64,000 bases of DNA from Isoalcanivorax indicus (GTDB lineage: Bacteria; Pseudomonadota; Gammaproteobacteria; Pseudomonadales; Alcanivoracaceae), in contig NZ_QGMP01000001.1 of NCBI RefSeq assembly GCF_003259185.1, positions 1,116,001-1,180,000 on the forward strand, read 5' to 3'. Numbering within the stretch: position 1 is the stretch's first letter; each line of letters opens with the position of its first letter. The notes beneath the pieces were generated by a model. That model was not told where the DNA came from. It made no database searches and saw nothing but the letters and a program-made list of their open reading frames with translations. A program made the position numbers and the translations under genes. This document shows positions 22,504 to 31,900 of the stretch, in pieces.

Positions 22504-22965
22504 ATGAGTAATATGGCTATTGGGCATGCTCCTTTCTGTCGTCAGACCCTCTCTTCTGAAGCGGGTTGCAATAGAAAGTTTGGTGCAGTAAATCGAGTGC
22601 TGGCTATTTTCGTATTGCCACTCCTGTTCTTTCCCTGCATATCGAGAGCTTCATGGATAGAGTTTTGTGATTTTGTTGGCGAAATTGCTCAAGTCGTGTC
22701 CTTGTCAGAGGCGGGACAATACACTTTGAATTTGATCATCGTTGAAGCTGCTCACAGTGCAGACCGAGGCGAAGGTGGCTATACGGATTGCGCTGCCTAT
22801 GTCGGCGAGTCCATGCAGGTGGTTCTTAAAATTCCCGCCCCTGCTGGATTACCTGTTGCGGGTGATTATGTAGAGTTTTCTCGCTCCGCAGTGGAGTTTT
22901 TCGGCCCAGATGGCCCTGTGGATCTAGGTGTTGAGGTGCAGTTCATATTGCTGCGAGCAGGCTAG
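22504..22965 (+). CDS. Hypothetical secreted protein
   Basis: A 153-residue protein. A long N-terminal region ends in the hydrophobic stretch RVLAIFVLPLLFFPCISRAS, a likely signal peptide, so the true start may be a later codon than the ATG at 22504. The mature part (WIEFCDFVGEIAQVVSLSEA, QYTLNLIIVEAAHSADRGEG, YVEFSRSAVEFFGPDGPVDL) is mostly beta-strand with two or more cysteines. No family recognised. It lies in the lower-GC island with independent flanking gaps. Confidence 0.55.
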   Translation: MSNMAIGHAPFCRQTLSSEAGCNRKFGAVNRVLAIFVLPLLFFPCISRASWIEFCDFVGEIAQVVSLSEAGQYTLNLIIVEAAHSADRGEGGYTDCAAYVGESMQVVLKIPAPAGLPVAGDYVEFSRSAVEFFGPDGPVDLGVEVQFILLRAG

Positions 22966-23078
22966 GAACGGCCTGCCGCGATCAGGTTATGCAAGACAAC
23001 GGCATCGAAGTCCGGCAACAGCCGCGCGTCAGATGTTCAGGCTCCGTAACGGCAACGTTTTAGCAGGTGAACTGTTAT

Positions 23079-23855
23079 ATGGATACAGACATTCTCGTGG
23101 CTCTTATTGGCTTGATTGGCGTCGGCTTGGGGGCATTTCTGTCGGGGGTCGCTTACTTTCTTAAAGTTCGATCTGAAAGGATGAAAACAAAGAATAATAT
23201 CGTCTATCATCTTCTCATGATACGGAAATTGCTTAGATTGCAGTACGTGGATCCGCGGGAGCTATCAAAGCAGTATTTTTCCTGTTGTGAAGTTTACTTT
23301 GAGAAGAAAGGAATAGATTTCAAGAGTGGATTTAGCCCTGAGCTGGAAAGAATTATTCTTGCGCACTTTAAGAGTCTTGTCGATGCCATCAGGCCTCCGC
23401 TGGCGGAGGGCTTTGTAAGCGCACTTAATAATGCGGTGTCTGCACTCGCCTCTGATGACCCGGTTCTTGCTTTTCAGCTAAGCGGTAGAGAGAGGGTGGG
23501 TAACTTGCTGGAGGCTCAAAGTGAGTATCTGAAAGCCCTAAATGCTTTTATGCTTTCAGATGAAGCCTTTCGTGAAACTAGAGACCCATTTTCACACCAT
23601 GTGACGAGGCTTAACTTCGATGCTATATCAATTTTAATGGAAGACATAGATTCTGATATAATGCTCGTTTGTAGAAAAACAGGGTTGTTAAACTTATTTT
23701 CGATAAGAAAAATAATGAAGGATTCTGGAAGGATTGAAGTGAATATTGATCCAAAAGAAGTTTGCCGAGTAATGGATGGTGTTTTCGCTGCCATAAAGGA
23801 TGGCACTAACGAATCAAGCGAGCCGAGCGCCTCGGAAGCGCAAACTTCTGTTTAA
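23079..23855 (+). CDS. Hypothetical membrane-anchored helical protein
   Basis: A 258-residue protein from ATG 23079 (MDTDILVALIGLIGVGLGAF). One N-terminal membrane helix is followed by a basic stretch (KVRSERMKTKNNIVYHLLMI) and a long helical soluble region (ERIILAHFKSLVDAIRPPLA, then LLEAQSEYLKALNAFMLSDE). It is probably anchored in the inner membrane facing the cytoplasm. No known domain is recognised. Low GC, like the two genes before it. The tail is serine- and glutamate-rich. Confidence 0.6.
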   Translation: MDTDILVALIGLIGVGLGAFLSGVAYFLKVRSERMKTKNNIVYHLLMIRKLLRLQYVDPRELSKQYFSCCEVYFEKKGIDFKSGFSPELERIILAHFKSLVDAIRPPLAEGFVSALNNAVSALASDDPVLAFQLSGRERVGNLLEAQSEYLKALNAFMLSDEAFRETRDPFSHHVTRLNFDAISILMEDIDSDIMLVCRKTGLLNLFSIRKIMKDSGRIEVNIDPKEVCRVMDGVFAAIKDGTNESSEPSASEAQTSV

Positions 23856-23992
23856 CGCTGTAGGTCTACAAAGCTGCCTGCCTGTTACATTTGATTTTCA
23901 TCGGTGATTTTCCTTTTAACACGGTGGCTAGAAGTACAATCATCCCCGACTGCCGACTTAAGCCATGGAGCGCATGTTAGTTCGTGGCCCCG

Positions 23993-24880
23993 TCACCGCA
24001 ACGCCTGCAACGCCCACTCCCCCGCCATACACGCACTCTCCAACGCCTCCGCCGGATCCAGCTCCGGCGCGGCCACCGGGGAGCCCGCCGAGACCGCAGA
24101 CCAGCGCGGTGTTAACTCTCGCATCACACTCTGCGCCGCTGCATCGTCCTGTTGCGCACAAATCAGCACACCAAGAAGCGCCAGGCGCCCTGTGTCGGCC
24201 ACGTCGTCCAGTTCGGCGCTGCGCTGGCCGCGATAGCGGTCGCCGGCCTCGTGCAGGCGTTGGCGGTCGATGTCATACAGGTTGCGTTCGTGGTTCAGGG
24301 CATCCAGGCCGTCGTCCAGGCCGCTGGCCAGGGCCAGTTGCCAGGTGTTCCAGGGCTGGGAAGGGGAGCGGCTGACCACGTCCGGCAGGGTGCCCAGGGC
24401 CTGGTGCAGCGCGGCGGTGTGCTGGGCATACAGCTGGTCGATGGGGTCCTGGGTGGCGTCACGGTTCAGGGTGATCACCAGGGCGGTGGCGGCCACGGCG
24501 CCCACCAGCACGGCCGGGCGCCAGCCGGTCAGGCGTTGCCACCAGGTCAGGGTGTCCAGGTCGGTCGTTTCGTCGCCGGTCGCTACGGGTGCGGGGGCGG
24601 GGGCGGGCAGCAGGTCGGCGTGTTCGCTGAGCAGCAGCCACTCTTCATAAAGATCATCGTCTACCAGCAAATAACTGATGACTTGCGCACGGCGGGTCGC
24701 GTCCAGGCTGCCGTCCAGCAGGGCAGCCAGATCCTCACTGTCTGGCGCTGGGCCAGCAGGGTCCCGTTCTGGCAGCACCAGGTCCAGCCCAAGCAGGGCG
24801 CGGAGCTGATCCAGGCGTTGCTGCATGTCGTGTTCAGTCATGTTGGTATCCACGCCATGTTGGAGGGACAGCCGGTTCAT
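23993..24880 (-). CDS. Membrane-anchored anti-sigma-like protein
   Basis: A 295-residue protein whose ATG at 24880 overlaps the stop of the sigma gene (ATGA). The N-terminal cytoplasmic part contains DSEDLAALLDGSLDATRRAQ and VISYLLVDDDLYEEWLLLSE, a helical region like the sigma-binding part of anti-sigma factors, though without the HxxxCxxC zinc motif. One membrane helix follows (RPAVLVGAVAATALVITLN), then a periplasmic helical domain (LYDIDRQRLHEAGDRYRGQR) with ESACMAGEWALQALR at the end. A later ATG at 24841 is possible. The order sigma then membrane protein is the classic sigma/anti-sigma pair. Confidence 0.72.
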   Translation of the reverse strand: MNRLSLQHGVDTNMTEHDMQQRLDQLRALLGLDLVLPERDPAGPAPDSEDLAALLDGSLDATRRAQVISYLLVDDDLYEEWLLLSEHADLLPAPAPAPVATGDETTDLDTLTWWQRLTGWRPAVLVGAVAATALVITLNRDATQDPIDQLYAQHTAALHQALGTLPDVVSRSPSQPWNTWQLALASGLDDGLDALNHERNLYDIDRQRLHEAGDRYRGQRSAELDDVADTGRLALLGVLICAQQDDAAAQSVMRELTPRWSAVSAGSPVAAPELDPAEALESACMAGEWALQALR

Positions 24881-25782
24881 ATTGCATCGTCGCTCTCCCC
24901 GTCGTGTGCGCCGGGCAGCAGGCTGCCCAGGTCGATGCCCGCTGAGCGCAGCGCTTCGCCGATGTCGCGGCAGGCACGCTGGGCGATGCGCGCGGGCTGA
25001 TGGCCGGGCAGGTTCAGGGTGCGGGCAATCTGTTGCCAGGTCTGGCCGTCGACAAAATGCAGCCGCAGCACCAGCAGGGCGTCGTCGCCCAGGTCCAGTT
25101 GCTGGCGGGCCTGCTCCATGGCGTCGGCGTCCAGGGCGGCGAGGGTGGTGTCGCCGCGTCCGGTGCCGCCCAGCCATTGGTCCAGCCACAGCAGCAACTC
25201 TTCATAGCCGCGGCTGCGCCAGTCGTCTTCGTGGTCGTCGGCCAGTTGTTCCAGTGACAGCTCGCTCGCTTCGCTGGCGCCGGCATACAGCAACTGTACC
25301 CGTTCGGTGGAGCTGACTTCACGGCCCCGGCGGCGCAGGCTGTTCTGGTACTGGCGCTGCTGGATCACGCGAATGACTTCGCGCACTTCGGCTTCGCTGT
25401 GGGCGTCGCCGGTGGTCAGTTCGTGGATGATTTCCACCGGGCGCTGGCGTGCCACATTGAGCAGGCGCCAGACGCGCTCCCAGATGGGCGCGCTCTGCTG
25501 CTGAACCCACACCGGCGGTCGCTTCTTGCCGCTGATATGCTTCTGCTTGTATTCGCGGATGATGTTGACGGTGAGGGAATAAAGCCAGGTTTCCGGGCGT
25601 GACTTGCCCTGGAATTTGCGGCACTTCTCCCAATCGTTGTGGGCCAGCGCCTCGATCACATAAAGAATCGCCCCTTCGATTTCGTCGGAGTCAGCGCCCA
25701 GCATGCGTTCGCACAGGGTGCGAACACGGGACTGGTGCAATTCCCCCAGCGCCAGCGGCGCCCAGTCGATCTCACTGGACAT
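24877..25782 (-). CDS. Sigma-70 family (ECF-like) RNA polymerase sigma factor
   Basis: A 301-residue protein from the ATG at 25782, which has GGAAG eight bases upstream; ATG 25796 is an alternative. Region 2 is seen in EIEGAILYVIEALAHNDWEK, then CRKFQGKSRPETWLYSLTVN and IIREYKQKH. Region 4 is DALLVLRLHFVDGQTWQQIA with RTLNLPGHQPARIAQRACRD. A long helical linker, larger than in normal ECF factors, separates them (VREVIRVIQQRQYQNSLRRR). It is coupled to the anti-sigma gene and divergent from the CHAT gene 180 bases away, which is a likely target. Confidence 0.88.
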   Translation of the reverse strand: MSSEIDWAPLALGELHQSRVRTLCERMLGADSDEIEGAILYVIEALAHNDWEKCRKFQGKSRPETWLYSLTVNIIREYKQKHISGKKRPPVWVQQQSAPIWERVWRLLNVARQRPVEIIHELTTGDAHSEAEVREVIRVIQQRQYQNSLRRRGREVSSTERVQLLYAGASEASELSLEQLADDHEDDWRSRGYEELLLWLDQWLGGTGRGDTTLAALDADAMEQARQQLDLGDDALLVLRLHFVDGQTWQQIARTLNLPGHQPARIAQRACRDIGEALRSAGIDLGSLLPGAHDGESDDAI

Positions 25783-25889
25783 GAACGGGGCTTCCATCAA
25801 CAAGGGTGGGCGTGGTCTATTATTGACGCTAACGGTAAGGGGTTTTGGCGTCTGCTGCAATTGTATGGGCCGTTTGCCCGTGCACTGCT

Positions 25890-25899
25890 GTCCCTCTCA
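25890..25899 (+). promoter_or_regulatory. Shared element copy 4, upstream of CHAT gene
   Basis: GTCCCTCTCA lies 63 bases before the CHAT ATG, inside the divergent region with the sigma gene. It is identical to the copies before the caspase and lipoprotein genes, linking the CHAT locus to the caspase locus. Confidence 0.4.
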
Positions 25900-25962
25900 A
25901 GGCAGACAGGCGGGGCAGGTTGCCCGCGACCGGCATGGATCGTAACGGACGGGGCAGGGCAA

Positions 25963-28900
25963 ATGAACGGGGTGAACAGGTTCGTGGTCGGGTTGGCGTT
26001 GCTGGCTGGCATGAGTACGGCAGCGCTGGCCGGGGAAGTCGATACTGCGTCCGCATTGCTGTTCCGTGCCTGGGATCAGGATGATGAGGCGCAGGCCCGT
26101 GTGTTGCTCGATCGTGGCGCGCGGGCGGATGCCGACAATGTGCATGGCCGCAGCGTCTATCACCTGCTGTTGGCGGCCGGGGAAGATGAGCGCCTGCTTG
26201 ATTGGCTGGCACGCAGTGGCCAGGCCGATGTGCTGGATGCACACGGTCATACCCTGCTGCACACCGCGTTGGCGGCGGAGGCCTGGTCGTTGGTGCCGCG
26301 CCTGCTGGAGCAGGGTGTGCCGATGGACGCCGGTGCCCTGATTGATCGCGCGCCGGTAAAGGACGTTATCACTCTGCTGCCCACGGCAGATCTGTTGCCA
26401 GCGGATGCACTGCACCGTGCAGCTGCGCGTGGCGACGCTACGCTGGTCAGCCATCTGCTGGCCCTGGGTACAGACCCCTTTGCTGAAGACGCCGCCGGTT
26501 ACTGGCCTGCCTGGCATGCCATTCTGTATGGCCACGATGCGGCCCTGCAGGCGTTGGTGGCGGCCATGCCTGCACCCGGCTTTGCACAGGCCAGGGACGG
26601 TGCGGTGCACCTGGATATGGGTGCGCCGCGTGTGCGCTGGTGGAGTCTGCTGTTGTGGGCCGGGCGGCATGAGGCGCTGCTGGATGATCTGCGCGGCCAT
26701 CTGGCTGAAGACACGGTGCACCCGCTGGCGGCCTATACCTGGGCGCGCACGCATTTTTTGCGCGGCACGCTGGCGGCGGCGCTGGAGGATGATCGGGTGC
26801 CGGAGCAGCCCCGGCGGCTTGCTCGTTTGGAGCAGGCCTACCGCGACGGTGATACGCGCGCGGTACTCGACATGATGCCGCCCGGCAGTGACGCGCTGGC
26901 GCAGTCGGACCCCTTTACGCTGGATGCCCTGATGCGCAGCGCGCTGCAGCAGGGCGATGACGCGGCCCTGTGGCACTACACCGCCGCGGCCTTGCAGCGC
27001 TGGCCGGACAGCTGGCAAATGCTCTGGTCTCTGGAGGATCGCCTGCTTCAGGCGCCGGCATGGCGAGACCGGGTGGTGGCGCTGGCAGCGGATAACGCCC
27101 TGGCTGGCACCCCCATGGCCCAGGGGTTGGACCGGCGCCTGAACGGGGCCGCCTGGGAAAGCGAAGACACCCTGCAGGCCGCCCGCGACTGGCTGCAACA
27201 GGCGCCCAATGATGTGCGCGCGCTGCACGCTGCGGGCAGTCTGTTACTGACCGCCGGACATGAACAGCAGGCCGCAGACCCGCTGGCGCGAGCGGTGCTG
27301 CTTTATCCGTTTTTCAGCAATCGCGACAGTCTGCCTCGGGTGTTTGTGGACGACCGGGAGCGGGTGGCACGGGTGACCGCATTGATGGCCCGCTGGTACC
27401 AGCACCCGGACGACAGCGCGGTGCTGATCGCGCTGCGCGCGCATCGCTATCACGCGGATGCCTGCCGGGCCGGGGGCGACCACGGCTGCGCCATGGCCCA
27501 GTTGGCGCAGCTCCAGAATGTGCTCGACGCCCAGCGTGATGCCCTGGTGGCGAGCCCCGGCGGGGCCGCAGAAATGCGCCTTGCCTATGGCGCGCTCAGT
27601 CGCGAGGCCGCGCGGCGTCACGACACGGCGCACAGCCGCGAGCTGGCCCGCGAGGCCTTTGCGCTCTCCGATGGCGGCCCGGCAGCGCGCGCTACCCTGG
27701 CTCGGGCGCTGGACCCGGCGGTGCAGCCCGCTGCGGTTCGCGCCCTGCTGGACGAGGTGGCTGAGGCGGTGCGGCTGGAACACCGTGAGCTGGCCGAGCT
27801 GTGGCTTGAGGTGTTGCTGGCGGAACAGGCGCCAGCAGCACAAGGCTGGCTGACCCAACTGCGCCAGCGCTATCCGGACGATGTGGCGCTGCAACGCCGT
27901 GAAGCCACGCTCGCGATCCAGCGCGGTGACCGCAGCGCCACGGCGCCCGCCATGTTGCGCCTGCATCGGCGCCGTCAGTTGACCGATACCCTGTTGCAGG
28001 CCTGGCTCGACAGCAGCGACGGGGCTGCGGCCCGTGATGCCCTGCGCGGTTACCTGATCGATACGCCGACACAGTCGTTCTACTGGCGGCAGGGGGCGGC
28101 CATCTTTGGCGATCAGGTACTGACCCAGGCGCAGCAGGCTTTCCCGCACCAGGTGTGGCCCTGGGCAGATCAGTTCGAGGCGCTGATGAATGCCGGTGAT
28201 CTGGAGGCTGCCCGGACCTTGCTGGATAACACCAAGACGCCGGTGCTGAGCCATGCCGATCTGAGCCCGTCGACGCACAAGTCATGGCACGACAACCATT
28301 ACTGGTGGCTGGCCGAAACCGTGCGCCGGGGGCGTGCCGACCCGGATCAACTGCGCGAGGGGCTGGCCGGGCTGGATCTTTATCTGCAGGCGGGCTGGTG
28401 GCGCGGTACCTGGAACCATTACCGGGATATCCTGCTGGAAGGCCTGGGCGACAACGACGCCCGCGCCCACAACCTGCGGGACTGGGCCGGCTGGCAACGG
28501 GACAGCACCGATATCCTCTGGCGTCTGGTGCGCCTGGGCGACACCCGGCATGACGCCGCCTTGTATGGCGGCCGCATGGTGGCGCGTCAGCCGGACAACA
28601 ACAGCGCCTGGCGCGAGCATGTGCAGTCGCTGATCTACTGGCTGGGGCGGCCGGTGTTCGGTCTTTATCGTGCCGAGCAGGCCCGCGCGCTGGGGCATGA
28701 TATTCCTGACGACTTTGTTGCCCGTGCCCGCGCCCAGGTGGGCGACAACCTGTCCGATTTTCTCGGTTACCGGCATAACACCGCCGTGTCACCGTCGCAG
28801 CGTTACGTGGACTGGTTCAATAGCGCGCGCCGCAACGCGCTCTCCGGGGATGCCCGGCGTGTTTATACGCGCTTTGATGGCGACATACCGGCAGTGGAAA

Positions 28901-31900
28901 TCCTGCTGCCCAACGGCGAAGTCCAGACCCAGCAGGTCGATCCCCGCCATGGCATGGTGATTCGTGCCACCCACGGTTCGGCCACGGCGGAAGCGGATTA
29001 CGATGCGCTCGGGCAGTTGCTGGCTGTTCGGCTGGGTGGCGTCGAAACCCTGCGCCTGGAATACAACAGCGCGCGTCAGATCGTGGCGGCGAAAACCGGG
29101 GAACAACAGCTGGCCATCGCTTACAACGATGCGGGCAAGCCTGCGCGCATTCATGTGCGCGGCCTGGGCGAGATCAGTGTGGAATATGACGAGCAGGGCG
29201 ACATCCTGCGAGTCGTCTCCGATGCGGGCCAGGCCATGGCCTTGCAGGTGACGCAAATATTCCAGCAACTGCTGGCCAGTGTGCGCACGGTGAGTCGGTT
29301 CAGCGATCCGCGCGAACTGCGTGTGCTGGCGGAGGACGATCCTGTGCCCGGGCGCTGGCGCGCTTACGTGTATGCCCAGGCTCCGGGTAGCCTGGCGCAG
29401 CAGGCCGCGCGCCTGGCCGAGGCCGGGTATCTGGCCGGGGCGCGCACCCGGCGCAGCGAGTACGGTGAGCAGGCGGCGCAACGGCTGCTGCAGCTGTTCG
29501 ACGACACGGCGCACCATGACGCCCCCGCTGACCGCGCCACCGCGTTGCTGGCGGTGCAGGCCTGGGCGCAGTTGCACCAGAGCATGCGCCCGCGTGGCCT
29601 CAATGATGACGAGTATGCCACCTGGTCGCAGATGCGCCTGTGGCTGGCGAACACACCGCACCTGCCTGCGCAGCGCCGTGCGGCCTTGCGTGATACGCCA
29701 CTGGCGCGGCTGGAGGATCGTCACGCGCTGCAACGCACGGCGCTGGCCAATGATGGCTACTGGCACCGCTACAGTCGCCGGGAGATTCACGGCAACCGCC
29801 ACGAGGCCCCGCGCCATCAGGCGCTGCTGGTGCGTGACAACGGCGAAGTGCTGCTGGGCACCAGCCATGGCCTGTTTGTGCTGCGCCAGGGCTACTGGCA
29901 GCGTTACGGCTACGATGCCGCGAGTGACCGCCTGGTGCGTGGCAGCGATGCGCTGGATCCCGCGCCAGAGCGGGATATCCTGGCGCTGGCGGAGACGCCC
30001 GAGGGCCTGTGGCTTGGCACGGCATCAGGGCTGATGCTGTGGCACGCGGACGGCCGGGTGCAGCACTGGCGCAGCACCCGGGACGGCTTGCCGTCGCCCC
30101 GTGTCACCGCCCTGCTGGCTGCTGACGACGGCAGCCTCTGGGTGGGGACTGCCGCCGGGCTCACGCTCTGGGCCGAGGGGCGCCTGGCGGTGCCCGCCTC
30201 GGCACCTACTCGGCCCGTTCACCATCTGGTATGGCATGGCGGGCAGCCGGTGGTGAACACCGACACCGGGCTGCGGGTGCTGACGGCGGCGGGGGGCTGG
30301 GCCGCTGTGCCGGGCGCCCCGGGCAGGGCCGTGGAGGCCGTGCTGGCCGACCCGGCCCGGGGCCGTCTGTTGTGGCTGGATGCCGACGGTCTGCATGCCC
30401 AGGCGGGTGAGGCGCGTGCCCAACGCCTTCTGCCCCGGGACGATATTCCCCACAGTCGCCGTATCCATGGGCTGACCTTGTGGCCCCTTCCCCTGGCGGC
30501 GCAGACGACGGGCGAGGTGCACCCGGTGATCCTGACCGACACCGGGCTGGCGCTGCTGCGTAACCATTATCTGGAAACCCTGCCGTTGCCGCTGGCAGGC
30601 CAGCGCGGTGGCCGGGTGCTCGGCCCGCAGCAGGCCGCAGGGAATGGCCGCGACATCTGGCTGGTAGCCGCCGACGGTGTCTACGGCTGGCAGGCCGGGC
30701 AGGTCAGCCACCATGCCCTGGGCGTGGTGCGTGACATGACCACCGACCCTGACGGCGCGATGGCCTGGATTGCTGCCGACAGCGGCATTCATCTGCTTAC
30801 CGAGCAAGCGGGTGTGCCGCACCTGAGCCGCTTCTCCCGCGACCGGGCCCAGGTGGTACGCAGTGACGGGGCAGGCGGGCTCTACACCCATGATGACTGG
30901 GATATCCTGCATTACCCGGCGGGCGCCACGCGCCCGCATATCCTGTTTTCCGCTGAGGGCGGCCATGCCCGCGCGCACTGGAATGGCCCGGTGCGTGACA
31001 TGCTGGCGGCCAGCGACGGCAGCCTCTGGGTGGTCTCGGGGGCCACGCTGTTCCGGTGGCAGCAGGACACGCTGACGCGCTTCGATTATCTGGATGACCC
31101 CGAGCGCTTTCCGTCGCGCAGCCTCATGCTGTTCCGTGTTTACGAGACGCTGGACGGCGAGATTCATGTGGTCGCCTCCAACGAAGGGCATCTGGCTGAA
31201 GCGGGGGTGTACCTGCGCGGCGGGCTGCTGCGTCTGGAGGGGGATCGCTTCGTCAATCTGGGCCAGCCGCCGCACTGGTTCGTCAAGGCCTACACGCCAG
31301 TCAGCGAGCGGTTGGCGATTCTTGGCACCGCAGGCGCCTTTGTGCGCGAGCGGTGGGGCAGCCATGGCAGTGATCGAGACAGCTATGTGCGCCTTGAAGA
31401 CCCGGGCTACCTGGCCATGGGCGAGCGCGCCAGCATGCTGTTTCTCGGCGGGCGCGGGGCGCGGCTGGGCCACAGCGACACCTGGCTGTTCCCCAGTGCG
31501 GGGGGCGTGACCGCCTGGCAGGACGGCGAATGGTTCTACCCCGACCGACTCAACCAGTTGCTGCCCGACGATCAGGCGCTGGGGCAATATGGCGCCCGCA
31601 CCGTGCATGCTGTGGCGGTGGTGGGCGAGGGCCTGGTCCTGGCTGGCACCGACCTCGGGTTGCTGGTCTATCCTGCGGGCAGTGCGGCGGGGTTGCTCAG
31701 CGATCATCAGCGCGGTGCCCGGGCTTTTGTCAGCCAGCAACAGTCACAGCAGCAGGCGGTGGCCGACACCTTTCTGGAGGCGCTGGCCGGTCAGCGTCAC
31801 GCTCAGCGCCACCCGGCGGCCCGGCAGGTGAACGCCATTCGTCGTCTGGGGCAGGACATCGATCAACTGGACGCGGCGCTGATTACCCCGTTGTTGCCCG

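Noticed and set aside
24152-25257. Plus-strand open frames across the sigma/anti-sigma genes
   Set aside because: They are antisense, Gln/Gly/Val-rich and without motifs, while the minus strand shows clear sigma region 2 and 4 motifs.
30025-31740. Minus-strand open frame of 571 codons
   Set aside because: It lies opposite the CHAT propeller region, with low-complexity composition and no family features.
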